A stretch of 48,845 nt of DNA from Fen-999 sp964530115 (GTDB lineage: Bacteria; Pseudomonadota; Gammaproteobacteria; Burkholderiales; Rhodocyclaceae), in NCBI GenBank assembly GCA_964530115.1, contig CAZGYD010000006.1, positions 1 to 48,845 on the forward strand, read 5' to 3'. Below, one piece after another: positions 19,112-29,458 of this stretch. Positions within the stretch are counted from its first letter, which is position 1. Each line of letters begins with the position of its first letter. Both the position numbers and the translations under genes were made by a program. Under the pieces are notes generated by a model. That model did no database searches, was not told the DNA's origin, and saw nothing but the letters and a program-made list of their open reading frames with translations.

Positions 19112-20563
19112 ATGAGCGAAGAGTTCCTGATCAACTTCACGCCGCAGGAAACCCGCGTCGCGCTGCTCGAGCAGGGTGTCGTCCAGGAGCTGCATATCGA
19201 GCGCACCCGTGGCCGCGGCATTGTCGGCAACATCTATCTCGGCCGCGTCGTGCGCGTGCTGCCGGGCATGCAGTCGGCCTTCATCGAGGTCGGACTCGAG
19301 CGCACGGCCTTCCTCCATGTCGCCGATATCCTCGTCGACAAGAGCGCCGACGGACCGCGGCCGATCGAGCGCCTGCTCACGGAAGGCCAGGAGATCATGG
19401 TCCAGGTGCTCAAGGACCCGATCGGCACCAAGGGCGCGCGGCTATCGACACAGATCTCGCTGGCCGGCCGACTGCTCGTCTATCTGCCGCAGGAAAAGCA
19501 CATCGGCATTTCCCAGCGCATCGGCGACGAAGACGCCCGTGAGCAGTTGCGCGCGCGCATTCAGGCGCTCTTGCCCGCGGACGAGCAGGGCGGCTACATC
19601 GCCCGCACCATGGCCGAGAACGCCACTGAGGCGGAACTCGCTGCCGACATCGGCTACCTGCGGCGGCTGTGGGCGGAGATCCTGCACCGGCGCGGTCAGG
19701 CCCAGGCACCGGTGATGCTCCACCACGACCTGACGCTGGCCCAGCGCGTGTTGCGCGACCTGGTGACGCCGGAGACCACGCGCGTGGTCATCGACTCGCG
19801 CGAAAACTTCCAGAAGCTCACCGCCTTCGCCCAGGAGTTCATGCCCCAGCTGGTCTCGCTGCTCTCGCACTATCACGGCGAACGGCCGCTGTTCGAGCTG
19901 CACGGCGTCGAGGACGAGATCCAGAAGGCGCTCGCCCGGCGCGTCGATCTCAAGTCCGGCGGTTACCTGATCATCGACCAGACCGAGGCGATGACGACGA
20001 TCGACGTCAACACGGGCGGCTTCGTCGGCAGCCGCAATTTCGACGACACGATCTTCAAGACCAACCTCGAGGCGGCGCAGACCATCGCCCGCCAGCTGCG
20101 GCTCAGGAACCTCGGCGGCATCATCATCGTCGATTTCATCGACATGGACTCCCCCGAGCACCGCGACGCCGTGCTCGCCGAGTTCAACCGCGCGCTCGCG
20201 CGCGACCACACGCGCATCACCGTCAACGGCTTCACCCAGCTCGGCCTCGTCGAGATGACCCGCAAGCGCACACGCGAGTCGCTCGCCCACGTGCTCTGCG
20301 AGCCCTGCCCGACCTGTGGCGGCAGCGGCCAGGTCAAGACGGCGCGCACCGTCGCCTACGAGATCCTGCGCGAGGTGCTGCGCGAGGCGCGACAGTTCAA
20401 CGCCCGCGAATACCGGCTGATCGCCTCGCCGGCGGTCATCGACCTCTTCCTCGACGAGGAGGCGCAGGCGCTGCTCATGCTCTCGGACTTCATCGGCCGG
20501 CCGGTGTCGCTGCACGCCGAGCCCGGCTACACGCAGGAGCAGTTCGACATCGTGCTGCTCTGA
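19112..20563 (+). CDS. rng: Ribonuclease G
   Basis: RNase G matures the 5' end of 16S rRNA and cleaves some mRNAs. The protein of 483 aa has the short RNase G layout with no RNase E scaffold tail. An S1-like domain covers about 38-125. The catalytic acidic residues are in TIDVNTGGF near 297-305 and IIIVDFIDMD near 339-348. CPTCGGSG near 400-407 is the zinc-link that joins protomers. It is the last gene of the nadD unit; a dispersed repeat lies 22 bp after its stop. Confidence 0.95.
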   Translation: MSEEFLINFTPQETRVALLEQGVVQELHIERTRGRGIVGNIYLGRVVRVLPGMQSAFIEVGLERTAFLHVADILVDKSADGPRPIERLLTEGQEIMVQVLKDPIGTKGARLSTQISLAGRLLVYLPQEKHIGISQRIGDEDAREQLRARIQALLPADEQGGYIARTMAENATEAELAADIGYLRRLWAEILHRRGQAQAPVMLHHDLTLAQRVLRDLVTPETTRVVIDSRENFQKLTAFAQEFMPQLVSLLSHYHGERPLFELHGVEDEIQKALARRVDLKSGGYLIIDQTEAMTTIDVNTGGFVGSRNFDDTIFKTNLEAAQTIARQLRLRNLGGIIIVDFIDMDSPEHRDAVLAEFNRALARDHTRITVNGFTQLGLVEMTRKRTRESLAHVLCEPCPTCGGSGQVKTARTVAYEILREVLREARQFNAREYRLIASPAVIDLFLDEEAQALLMLSDFIGRPVSLHAEPGYTQEQFDIVLL

Positions 20564-20584
20564 GCGGCGCGCCCGGCCCCGCGC

Positions 20585-20607
20585 AAACTCAGCCACCGTA
20601 ACACGCC
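20585..20607 (-). repeat. Dispersed 23-bp repeat, copy 4
   Basis: Minus-strand copy, 22 of 23 consensus bases, in the 125-bp gap between rng and the dienelactone hydrolase gene. It keeps the longer GGGCT left flank. Confidence 0.8.
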
Positions 20608-20688
20608 AGCCCGCGTGTTGCACCGCCACGTGAAACCGGCGCGCCTTCGGCGTAAGTTGCGCTCACCCCACCCGAACGGAGAACCCCC

Positions 20689-21552
20689 ATGAGCCGACAA
20701 GAATTCGACAGCCTGCTGCCCGCCGCCCGGCTCGACCGGCGCGGCTTCATCGTCACCTCGCTCGGGGCCGGCTTCGCGCTGGCCACGCAGCCGATCATGG
20801 CCCAGACCGCGATCCGGACCGACGCCGAGGGCCTGACCGCCGGCGAAGTCCAGATCCCGACCGCCGACGGCAAGCTGCCTGCCTACCGCGCGATGCCCGC
20901 CGGCGGCACGAAGCTGCCGACCGTGCTCGTGGTGCACGAAATCTTCGGCGTCCATGAATACATCAAGGACATCTGCCGGCGTCTGGCCAAGGCCGGCTAT
21001 CTCGCCATCGCCGCCGAGATGTACGCACGCCACGGTGACGTCGCGAAGATGAGCAACGTGCGCGAGATCCTCGACGGCCCCGTGGCTGCCGCCTCGGATG
21101 CCGAGCACATGGCCGACCTCGATGCCTGCGCGGCCTGGGCCGCCGCCAACGGCGGCGATCCCGACCGGCTGGCGGTCACCGGCTTCTGTCGCGGCGGCCG
21201 CACCACCTGGCTCTACGCCGCGCACAACCCCAGGCTCAAGGCGGCGGTCTCGTGGTACGGCCAGCTCGACGGCGCGCCGACGGCGAAACAGCCGAAGTGG
21301 CCGATCGACCTCGCGGCGCAGATCAAAGTGCCCGTGCTCGGCCTCTACGGCGGCAAGGACCAGGGCATTCCGCTCGATGACGTACAGGCCATGCAGGAGG
21401 CGCTCAAGAAGGCCGGCGGCCGCTCGCAGATCCACGTCTATCCGGAGGCGCCGCACGCCTTCCACGCCGACTACCGGCCGACCTACCGCAAGGAGGAGGC
21501 CGAAGACGGCTGGCGGCGGATGCTCGCCTGGTTCAGGGCCAACGGCGTCTGA
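20689..21552 (+). CDS. Tat-exported dienelactone hydrolase family protein
   Basis: A 287-aa alpha/beta hydrolase. The N-terminus has a twin-arginine signal, LDRRGFIVTSLGAGFALA (arginines at 17-18), so it is probably exported folded. The catalytic triad is visible: Cys in GFCRGG near 167, Asp in GGKDQGIP near 223 and His in PHAFHAD near 257. Cysteine nucleophile and fold are those of carboxymethylenebutenolidase-like enzymes; the true substrate is unknown. It stands alone, with a good GGAGAA ribosome site. Confidence 0.88.
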   Translation: MSRQEFDSLLPAARLDRRGFIVTSLGAGFALATQPIMAQTAIRTDAEGLTAGEVQIPTADGKLPAYRAMPAGGTKLPTVLVVHEIFGVHEYIKDICRRLAKAGYLAIAAEMYARHGDVAKMSNVREILDGPVAAASDAEHMADLDACAAWAAANGGDPDRLAVTGFCRGGRTTWLYAAHNPRLKAAVSWYGQLDGAPTAKQPKWPIDLAAQIKVPVLGLYGGKDQGIPLDDVQAMQEALKKAGGRSQIHVYPEAPHAFHADYRPTYRKEEAEDGWRRMLAWFRANGV

Positions 21553-21590
21553 ACCGTTCCCGGGCCGTCCCGCCGCAGGCGGCCCTGCCC

Positions 21591-21605
21591 TTATCCTGAC
21601 GATAA
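21591..21605. promoter_or_regulatory. Small inverted repeat upstream of fbp
   Basis: TTATC and GATAA flank a 5-bp spacer, 81 bp before the fbp start. It is AT-rich against a GC-rich background and could be an operator half-site pair. It has no T-run, so a terminator is unlikely. Confidence 0.25.
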
Positions 21606-21685
21606 GAAAGTCTGGCTGGCGCGGATGGTTCGGCGCGGCTACATTCGCGCCTTTTCATTCCTGCTTTGGCACCAAGGAGGTTTTC

Positions 21686-22705
21686 ATGCAGGACGGCCGC
21701 ACCACCCTGACCCAGTTCATCATCGAGGAGCAGTCCCACGTCGCCGGCGCCACCGGTGACTTCACCGGCCTGCTCAACGACATCGCCACCGCCTGCAAGG
21801 TGATCAGCAACGCCGTGTCCAAGGGCGCGCTGATCGGCGTGCTCGGCAGCGCCGGCGAAGAGAACGTTCAGGGCGAGGTGCAGAAGAAGCTCGACGTCAT
21901 CTCCAACGACGTGATGATCAAGTCGAACGAATGGGCCGGCCACCTCGCCGGCATGGCTTCCGAGGAGATGGACGACATCTATCCGATTCCGGCCGGCAAG
22001 AAGCGCGGCAAGTACCTGCTGGTCTTCGATCCGCTCGACGGCTCCTCGAACATCGACGTGAACATCACCGTCGGCACCATCTTTTCGATCCTGCGCTCGC
22101 CGAGGCCGGGCGAGGACGCCAGGCTCGAGGACTTCCTGCAGCCGGGCACGCAGCAGGTGTGCGCCGGCTTCGCGCTCTACGGCCCCTCGACGCTGCTCAT
22201 CATCACCACCGGCCACGGAGTGAACGGCTTCACGCTCGACCGCGAGGTCGGCGAGTTCATCCTCACGCATCCGGACATGAAGATTCCCGCCGACACCCAG
22301 GAGTTCGCCATCAACGCCTCGAACGAGCGCTTCTGGGAATGGCCGGTCAAGCGCTACGTCGACGAATGCCTGGCCGGCAGGACCGGCCCCAGGGCTAAGG
22401 ACTTCAACATGCGCTGGATCGCCTCGATGGTGGCCGAAACCTATCGCATCCTCACGCGCGGCGGCGTCTTCATGTACCCGAAGGACACCAAGGATCCCTC
22501 GAAGCCCGGCCGCCTGCGCCTGCTCTACGAAGCCAACCCGGTCGGCTTCATCGTCGAGCAGGCCGGCGGCGTCTGTACCACGGGCCTGCAACGAATGCTC
22601 GAGGTCCAGCCGACGTCGCTGCACCAGCGCGTGCCGCTGATCTTCGGCTCGAAGAACGAGGTCGAGCGCATCGAGCGCTACCACCGCGAGCTGCAGGGCA
22701 GCTAG
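21686..22705 (+). CDS. fbp: Fructose-1,6-bisphosphatase class I
   Basis: Gluconeogenic or Calvin-cycle enzyme releasing phosphate from fructose-1,6-bisphosphate in the cytosol. The 339-aa length is normal. The metal/substrate motif VFDPLDGSSNID lies near 113-124, and LYEANPVGFIVEQAGG near 280-295 is the C-terminal family block. A textbook AAGGAGG ribosome site ends five bases before ATG 21686, which fixes the start. It is a single-gene unit; a possible -10 TACATT is at 21640-21645. Confidence 0.96.
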   Translation: MQDGRTTLTQFIIEEQSHVAGATGDFTGLLNDIATACKVISNAVSKGALIGVLGSAGEENVQGEVQKKLDVISNDVMIKSNEWAGHLAGMASEEMDDIYPIPAGKKRGKYLLVFDPLDGSSNIDVNITVGTIFSILRSPRPGEDARLEDFLQPGTQQVCAGFALYGPSTLLIITTGHGVNGFTLDREVGEFILTHPDMKIPADTQEFAINASNERFWEWPVKRYVDECLAGRTGPRAKDFNMRWIASMVAETYRILTRGGVFMYPKDTKDPSKPGRLRLLYEANPVGFIVEQAGGVCTTGLQRMLEVQPTSLHQRVPLIFGSKNEVERIERYHRELQGS

Positions 22706-22725
22706 CGGATCTCTTCAGAGGCTCC

Positions 22726-23226
22726 TTAGTCGAAGTAGCTGCGCGCCTCCTCGAAGCGTGCGGCGAAGTAGCCCTCGGAGAGGCTGTCGGTGCGCACGCG
22801 CGCCCCGCCGCGCGAGGAGGGCGCATGGACGAAGCGGCCGTCGCCGATGTAGATGCCGACGTGCGAGCGCGGCCGGTTCTGCGTGTTGAAGAAGACCAGG
22901 TCACCCGGCTTCGGCCGCTCCGTCGGCCGGCCCAGCCGGGCGATCTCGGCGGCCGAACCGGAGAGCCGGACTCCCGCGGCCTGCTCGAAGACATAGCTGA
23001 CCATGCCGCTGCAATCGAAGCCGGCTTCCGGATTCTTGCCGCCGAAGCGGTAGTTCGTCTGCAGGAGCCCGAGCGCGAACATCACCACGTCCTCGGGCTT
23101 CCCCGAGGCACCGGGCTGGCGTGTTACGGCGGCTGAGTCTTGCGCCACCCGTGCCGAAGGCGAGCCGCAGGCGGTGAGCATCAGCACCGAACCCGCGGCG
23201 ACGAGACAGGCAAAGAGACGGATCAT
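22726..23226 (-). CDS. NlpC/P60 family lipoprotein (cell-wall endopeptidase)
   Basis: A 166-aa outer-membrane or periplasmic peptidoglycan hydrolase. The N-terminus is a lipoprotein signal with lipobox LTAC (Cys20). The NlpC/P60 catalytic triad is complete: Cys72 in FDCSGMVSYVF, His122 in SHVGIYIG and His134 in FVHAPS. It likely cuts stem-peptide bonds in peptidoglycan. I chose the ATG at 23226 because it begins the signal peptide. The linker after the signal peptide carries repeat copy 5 (coding AAVTRQP). It is divergent from gabD, with 58 bp between starts. Confidence 0.92.
   Translation of the reverse strand: MIRLFACLVAAGSVLMLTACGSPSARVAQDSAAVTRQPGASGKPEDVVMFALGLLQTNYRFGGKNPEAGFDCSGMVSYVFEQAAGVRLSGSAAEIARLGRPTERPKPGDLVFFNTQNRPRSHVGIYIGDGRFVHAPSSRGGARVRTDSLSEGYFAARFEEARSYFD
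23118..23140 (+). repeat. Dispersed 23-bp repeat, copy 5
   Basis: 22 of 23 consensus bases, with the GGGCT left flank. It lies antisense within the low-complexity linker of the NlpC/P60 lipoprotein, in the same reading-frame register as copy 3. Confidence 0.8.
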
Positions 23227-23284
23227 CGTTTCATCGTAGTCGTCTAGACTCCGGGGCATCGGCAGGAAAAACGGAGCGAAGACC

Positions 23285-24736
23285 ATGCAATTGCGCGATC
23301 CCGGCCTCTTCCGGCAGCAGGCGTTCATCGACGGCGAATGGACCGGCGCCGCGGCGACGTTCCCGGTCAGCGATCCGGCCACGGGCGAGCTCCTGGCCGA
23401 GGTGCCCGAACTCGGCGCCGCCGAGACGCGCCGCGCCATCGAGGCGGCGAACGCCGCCTGGCCCGCCTGGCGCGCGCGGACAGGCAAGGAACGGGCGGCC
23501 GTGCTGCGCCGCTGGTTCGATCTGATCGTCGCCGCCGCCGACGACCTCGCGCTCCTGATGACCCGCGAGCAGGGCAAGCCGCTTCCCGAGGCCCGCGGCG
23601 AAGTCATGTACGCGGCGAGCTTCGTCGAATGGTTCGCCGAGGAGGCCAAGCGCATCGAGGGCGAGGTGCTCGCCTCGCCGGCCGCGGACCGCCGTCTCAT
23701 CGTGCTCAGGCAGCCGGTCGGCGTCTGCGCCGCGATCACGCCGTGGAACTTTCCCGCGGCGATGATCACGCGCAAGGTGGCGCCGGCGCTCGCGGCCGGC
23801 TGCACCGTGGTGGTCAAGCCGGCCGAACAGACGCCGCTCACCGCGCTCGCGCTCGCCGAACTCGCCGTGCGCGCGGGCTTCCCGGCCGGCGTCTTCAATG
23901 TCGTCACGGGTTCCGGGGCCGCCGCGCCCGTGATCGGCAATGAGCTGACCGCGAACCCGATCGTGCGCAAGCTCTCCTTCACCGGCTCCACCGAAGTCGG
24001 CCGGCGGCTGATGGCGCAATGCGCGCCGACGGTGAAGAAGCTCTCGCTCGAACTCGGCGGTAACGCGCCCTTCATCGTCTTCGACGACGCCGACCTCGAT
24101 GCCGCGGTCGAGGGCGCGCTCGCCTCGAAGTACCGCAACGCCGGCCAGACCTGCGTCTGCGCCAACCGGCTGCTGGTGCAGTCGGGCATCTACGACGCCT
24201 TCGCGGCGCGGCTGGCGGCGCGGGTCCGCGAGCTCAAGGTCGGCCCCGGCACCGAAGAAGGTGTCGTCCAGGGGCCGCTGATCGACACCGCCGCGCTCGA
24301 GAAGGTCGAGGCCATCGTCGCCGACGCCGTGGCCAAGGGCGCCCGCGTGCTCACGGGCGGCCGCCGCCATGCGCGCGGCGGCACCTTCTACGAGCCGACG
24401 GTACTTGCCGACGTACGCCCGGACATGCGCTGCGCGCGCGAGGAGATCTTCGGCCCGGTGGCGCCGCTGTTCCGCTTCGAGGACGAAGCCGGGGCGATCG
24501 CGCTCGCCAACGCGACGGAATACGGGCTGGCCGGTTATTTCTACGCCCGCGACGTCGCGCGGGTCTGGCGCGTCGCCGAAGCGCTCGAATACGGCATCGT
24601 CGGCGTCAATACCGGGATCATCTCGAACGAGGTGGCGCCCTTCGGCGGCGTCAAGCAGTCCGGCATCGGCCGCGAGGGCTCGCGCCACGGCATCGACGAA
24701 TATCTGGAGATCAAGTACGTCTGCCTGGCCGTGTGA
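23285..24736 (+). CDS. gabD: NAD(P)-dependent succinate-semialdehyde dehydrogenase
   Basis: A 483-aa aldehyde dehydrogenase whose length and N-terminus (LRDPGLFRQQAFIDGEW) fit GabD, which oxidises succinate semialdehyde to succinate. PWNFPAAMI near 155-163 begins the cofactor site, LELGGNAPF near 255-263 holds the general-base Glu, and NAGQTCVCANR near 286-296 holds the nucleophile Cys. The extra VC after the catalytic Cys is typical of GabD. No gabT is next to it. Its 3' end overlaps the converging yqjK-like gene by 26 bp. Confidence 0.92.
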   Translation: MQLRDPGLFRQQAFIDGEWTGAAATFPVSDPATGELLAEVPELGAAETRRAIEAANAAWPAWRARTGKERAAVLRRWFDLIVAAADDLALLMTREQGKPLPEARGEVMYAASFVEWFAEEAKRIEGEVLASPAADRRLIVLRQPVGVCAAITPWNFPAAMITRKVAPALAAGCTVVVKPAEQTPLTALALAELAVRAGFPAGVFNVVTGSGAAAPVIGNELTANPIVRKLSFTGSTEVGRRLMAQCAPTVKKLSLELGGNAPFIVFDDADLDAAVEGALASKYRNAGQTCVCANRLLVQSGIYDAFAARLAARVRELKVGPGTEEGVVQGPLIDTAALEKVEAIVADAVAKGARVLTGGRRHARGGTFYEPTVLADVRPDMRCAREEIFGPVAPLFRFEDEAGAIALANATEYGLAGYFYARDVARVWRVAEALEYGIVGVNTGIISNEVAPFGGVKQSGIGREGSRHGIDEYLEIKYVCLAV

Positions 24737-25043
24737 GCCATTCGGCGAGCGCCGGCCGGGCCGCGAGCCAGTGCGAGCCCCGGCGCCAGAACTGCCAGGC
24801 GATGAAGCCGCGGCGCAGCCAGCGCCAGACGCTCTTCGGCCGCGATGCCACGAGCACGGCGAGCACCGTGACGCTCAGATAGGGATAGCGCCGCAGCCAG
24901 GCCGTGCCGCGATCGACGCCATCGATGAAGCCGAACACCGGGCGCAGCCCGGCGGCCTGGCGGGCGCAATGCACGCGAAGCATTGCGCTCTGGTGCTGGA
25001 GGCGCTGCTTCTTCAGCGCCAGCTCCGCGAGCCTCGCGGTCAT
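24711..25043 (-). CDS. yqjK: YqjK-like protein
   Basis: A 110-aa basic protein. Residues ~1-30 form an amphipathic helix (LAELALKKQRLQHQSAMLR), followed by a hydrophobic segment, YLSVTVLAVLVASRP, and a Trp/Arg-rich tail. It matches YqjK-like proteins that follow yqjD and yqjE. Function unknown. It overlaps yqjE by ATGA and gabD (converging) by 26 bp. Confidence 0.7.
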   Translation of the reverse strand: MTARLAELALKKQRLQHQSAMLRVHCARQAAGLRPVFGFIDGVDRGTAWLRRYPYLSVTVLAVLVASRPKSVWRWLRRGFIAWQFWRRGSHWLAARPALAEWLTRPGRRT

Positions 25044-25435
25044 GAATGCTCGTCAGGCGAGGGGCCGAGCGATTCTCTGTCGCGGTCGAGCTCGGCGATG
25101 CTCGCGGAAAACAGCGTCGAAGGCGCGCGCGCATGGCCGCGCGCGACGACCGCGGCGACCGCGCCGGCGCCGAGGAACAGCGCCGCGAACACGCCGAGCG
25201 CGAGGAGCCGGTGCGTCTCCCAGAAGAGCACGGTGAGGAAGACCGCGAGGAAGACCGCGCCCAGGATCAGCAGCAGCACCGCCGCGAAGCCGTAGAGAAG
25301 CAGCCCGCCGATCCGGGCCTTCTCCTCCTCTACCTCGACGGCGAGCAGCTCAAGGCGGTTGCGGGCGATGGCGATGCCCGCAACCAGAAGCCCACGCAGC
25401 GACCCGAGGACGCCACGGGGCGCGTCGTCGGCCAT
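25040..25435 (-). CDS. yqjE: Phage-holin-like membrane protein YqjE (DUF1469)
   Basis: A 131-aa protein with a helical N-terminus and two strong transmembrane segments (about 50-75 and 80-105), as in the YqjE/holin-superfamily-6 group. The ATG at 25435 gives MADDAPRGVLGSLRGL, two bases after the yqjD stop. The frame stays open upstream, but only as a shadow of yqjD. Members sit in the inner membrane; role unknown. Confidence 0.8.
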   Translation of the reverse strand: MADDAPRGVLGSLRGLLVAGIAIARNRLELLAVEVEEEKARIGGLLLYGFAAVLLLILGAVFLAVFLTVLFWETHRLLALGVFAALFLGAGAVAAVVARGHARAPSTLFSASIAELDRDRESLGPSPDEHS

Positions 25436-25437
25436 CT

Positions 25438-25749
25438 TCAGCGCCGGCCGATCAGCAGGCCGATGACGAAGCCGATGCCCGCAGCCACGCCGACCGACCG
25501 CCACGGATTGTCATGCACGTAATCATCCGCGGCCCGGCCGACCTGCTTGGCCTTGTCGATGGCGACCGCCTGTGCCTCGGCGAGGCTCGCGCGGGCACGC
25601 GACAGGTTTTCCTGCATCTTCCCCCGCAACTCGGCGACCTTTTCGCCGGCGTGCCCGGCGGTCGCGCGCAGCAGTTCATCGGCATCGGCGAGCACGACCT
25701 TCATGTCGGCGATGAGCTTTTCCTTGTTGACCGTGGCGATGTCGTTCAT
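25438..25749 (-). CDS. yqjD: DUF883 / YqjD-ElaB family membrane-anchored protein
   Basis: A 103-aa protein: a long amphipathic helix with heptads (ADMKVVLADADELLRATAGH on), the DNPWRSVGVAAG motif near 80-91 and a C-terminal transmembrane anchor, GIGFVIGLLIGRR. In E. coli, YqjD is a stationary-phase inner-membrane protein that binds ribosomes. First gene of the yqjD-yqjE-yqjK operon; AAAGGGATAGCG upstream supplies a ribosome site. Confidence 0.88.
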   Translation of the reverse strand: MNDIATVNKEKLIADMKVVLADADELLRATAGHAGEKVAELRGKMQENLSRARASLAEAQAVAIDKAKQVGRAADDYVHDNPWRSVGVAAGIGFVIGLLIGRR

Positions 25750-25839
25750 TTCGCTATCCCTTTCGAAAAAGTTCTCCGCGCTTGCAGACTAGCCAATTTG
25801 CCCACCGGGCGCAATGACGCCGGTCACGCTGCCGCAATG

Positions 25840-25862
25840 AAACTCAGCCGTGGTAACCCGCC
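25840..25862 (-). repeat. Dispersed 23-bp repeat, copy 6
   Basis: Minus-strand copy, 22 of 23 consensus bases, in the 185-bp gap between yqjD and the xth stop. Nothing else recognisable lies in that gap. Confidence 0.8.
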
Positions 25863-25934
25863 GGCCGGAAAGACACGGGATGGTGGAATCCGTCATCGGC
25901 AACGCGGCCGCCGTTCATCGCGGCGACCGTTGCC

Positions 25935-26717
25935 TCAGAGCTTCCAGCGGTAATCGATGGTCAGGGGCGCGTGATCGCTGAAGCGCTGCGCCTTGTAGAC
26001 CGAGGCCCGTTCCGCGGCCGCGGCCACGCCCGGCGTGGCGATCTGGTAGTCGATGCGCCAGCCGACGTTCTTCGCCCAAGCCTGGCCCCGGTTCGACCAC
26101 CAGGTGTAGGCCTCGCCGGTGGCATCCGGACACAGGCGCCGATGCACGTCGATCCAGCCCTGCTCGTCGAACACGCGCGAGAGCCAGGCGCGCTCCTCGG
26201 GCAGGAAGCCGGAATTCTTCTGGTTCGATTTCCAGTTCTTGAGGTCGATTTCCCTGTGCGCGATGTTCCAGTCGCCGCAAACGACGATCTCCCGGCCCTC
26301 GGCGCGCAAGGCCGCGAGATGGGGAAAGAACTCGTCCATGAAGCGGAACTTGGCCTGCTGGCGCTCCTCCGAGCTGGAGCCGGAGGGTAGATACACGGAG
26401 ATCACCGACAGGTGCGGCCAGTCGGCGCGGAGATAGCGGCCCTCGGCATCGAACTCTTCGATGCCGATGCCGACCGTGACCCGCTCGGGTTCCTTGCGTG
26501 CATAAATGCCGACGCCGCTGTAGCCCTTCTTCTCGGCGAAGTGGAACCAGCCGCGCCAGCCGTCGAAGGCGCGCATGGCCTCCGTGAGGTCGGCCTCCTG
26601 CGCCTTGAGCTCCTGGACGCAGACGACGTCCGGCTGCTCGCCGGCCAGCCATTCGAAGCAGCCCTTGCCCGCCGCCGAGCGGATGCCGTTGAGATTCAGG
26701 GTAATGATGCGTAGCAT
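25935..26717 (-). CDS. xth: Exodeoxyribonuclease III / AP endonuclease
   Basis: A 260-aa ExoIII-family enzyme that cuts 5' of abasic sites and trims 3' blocks. Mg-binding Glu36 is in VQELKAQE, Tyr109 in SVYLPSG, Asp149/Asn151 in GDWNIAH, and the catalytic Asp248-His249 in SDHAPLT. The start at 26717 gives MLRIITLNLNGIRSA; an in-frame ATG at 26732 would add five residues without a ribosome site. It is divergent from pyrE with only 26 bp between starts. Confidence 0.93.
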   Translation of the reverse strand: MLRIITLNLNGIRSAAGKGCFEWLAGEQPDVVCVQELKAQEADLTEAMRAFDGWRGWFHFAEKKGYSGVGIYARKEPERVTVGIGIEEFDAEGRYLRADWPHLSVISVYLPSGSSSEERQQAKFRFMDEFFPHLAALRAEGREIVVCGDWNIAHREIDLKNWKSNQKNSGFLPEERAWLSRVFDEQGWIDVHRRLCPDATGEAYTWWSNRGQAWAKNVGWRIDYQIATPGVAAAAERASVYKAQRFSDHAPLTIDYRWKL

Positions 26718-26743
26718 GCGCTCAATGCTCAATGAGGGACCGG

Positions 26744-27382
26744 ATGGATTTTAGTCGCGACTTCATCGCTTTCGCCTGCGCGCGCGGCGTGCTGCGTTTC
26801 GGCGAATTCAAGACCAAGGCGGGCAGGATATCGCCCTATTTCTTCAACGCGGGGCTGTTCGACGATGGCGAATCGCTCGCCCGGCTCGCCGATTTCTATG
26901 CTCGCGCCATCCTCGCCTCGGGCGTAGGCTTCGATGTGCTGTTTGGCCCCGCCTACAAGGGCATCCCGCTCGCCGCGGCGACCGCCGTTGCGCTCGCGGG
27001 CAAGGGACGCAACACGCCCTACGCCTACAACCGCAAGGAGGCCAAGGACCACGGCGAGGGCGGCACGCTGGTCGGCGCGCCGCTCGCCGGCCGGGTGCTG
27101 ATCATCGACGACGTGATCTCGGCCGGCACTTCGGTGCGCGAATCCGTCGAGCTGATCCGCGCCGCGGGCGCCACGCCCGCCGGGGTCGTCATCGCCCTCG
27201 ACCGGCAGGAGCGCGGCCAGGGCGAGCTGTCGGCGGTCCAGGAAGTGGAGCGAACCTACGGCATGCCGGTGATCGCGGTGGCGACGCTCACCGACCTCAT
27301 CGATTATCTGCGCGGCCGGCCGGAGCTCGAGGCCATGCTGCCGGCCGTGGTCCGCTACCGCGAACGGTATGGCGTGGCCTAG
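26744..27382 (+). CDS. pyrE: Orotate phosphoribosyltransferase
   Basis: PyrE makes orotidine monophosphate from orotate and PRPP in de novo pyrimidine synthesis. RFGEFKTKAGRISPYFFNAG near 18-37 is the orotate-side signature, and VLIIDDVISAGTS near 119-131 is the PRPP loop. I chose ATG 26744 (212 aa) because GAGGGACC just upstream is a good ribosome site and homologues start there; ATG 26732 would add four residues. The last 14 bp overlap the next gene. Confidence 0.95.
   Translation: MDFSRDFIAFACARGVLRFGEFKTKAGRISPYFFNAGLFDDGESLARLADFYARAILASGVGFDVLFGPAYKGIPLAAATAVALAGKGRNTPYAYNRKEAKDHGEGGTLVGAPLAGRVLIIDDVISAGTSVRESVELIRAAGATPAGVVIALDRQERGQGELSAVQEVERTYGMPVIAVATLTDLIDYLRGRPELEAMLPAVVRYRERYGVA
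26748..26753 (-). promoter_or_regulatory. Possible xth -10 hexamer inside pyrE
   Basis: TAAAAT on the minus strand lies 30 bp upstream of the xth start and within the first codons of pyrE. The two starts are too close for separate promoters in the gap, so overlap is expected. Confidence 0.3.
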
Positions 27383-27997
27383 TTGGGTGGCCCTCGCCCT
27401 CGCCGTCTCGGCGGCCACCCCCGCTGCTGCCGTCACCTATTGTTGCCGTGACGAGCAGGGTCGCCGCGTCTGCGGCGACACCGTTCCCGTCGCCTGCCGG
27501 ACGCGCGCTTACCAGGAACTCAGGCAGGGCGTGGTCGTCCGGGAACACGCGCCGCCGGCCAGCGCCGAACAGCGCGCCCGCGAAGAGGCCGAGGCAGCTC
27601 GGCGCAAGGCCGAGGAGGAAAAGCTCGTCGAGCAGCGCCGGCGCGACCGCGCGCTGCTCGCGACCTATGCGAGCACCGCCGACATCGACGCCAAACGCGA
27701 GCGCTCGCTGGCCACCGCACAGGCCGCGCTCGACGTCGCCCGCGAAGAGCTGCGCGATGCGCGGGCGCGCAAGAAACGTCTCGACGAGGCCGTGCAGTCA
27801 TGGCAAGGCCGGCCGATGCCGGAGGCCCTGCAGGCCGACATTCGCGACAACGCGGCGAAGCTGGCGGCGCGGGAGGCGGCGGTCGCCGAGCGGGAACGCG
27901 AGATCCGCGAGATCGAGGCGCGCTTCGAGGAAGAGAAGCGCCGCTTCATCGCCTTGGGCGGACGGCGGGCCGAGGAATCTGCGCCGGTGAAAGCGCG

Positions 27998-28001
<4 letters not shown>
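27369..28001 (+). CDS. Secreted coiled-coil protein, DUF4124-like N-terminus
   Basis: A 210-aa periplasmic protein. A signal peptide of about 21 residues ends AAAVTY. The next ~35 residues, with YCCRDEQGRRVCGDTVP and a CRTRAY cysteine, resemble the small DUF4124 domain. About 65-200 is an Ala/Glu/Arg-rich coiled coil. Function unknown. It overlaps pyrE by 14 bp, and its TAG stop sits in the CTAG shared with the converging gatB stop. Confidence 0.75.
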
Positions 28002-29449
<1,448 letters not shown>

Positions 29450-29458
29450 GTCGGTCTC

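Noticed and set aside
21553..21590. Hairpin GCCGC/GCGGC after the hydrolase gene as a terminator
   Set aside because: Stem is short with a two-base loop and no T-run follows.
27524..27546. Partial resemblance to the repeat (AACTCAGG on the plus strand)
   Set aside because: Only the TGAGTT end matches; the GTGTYAC half is absent.
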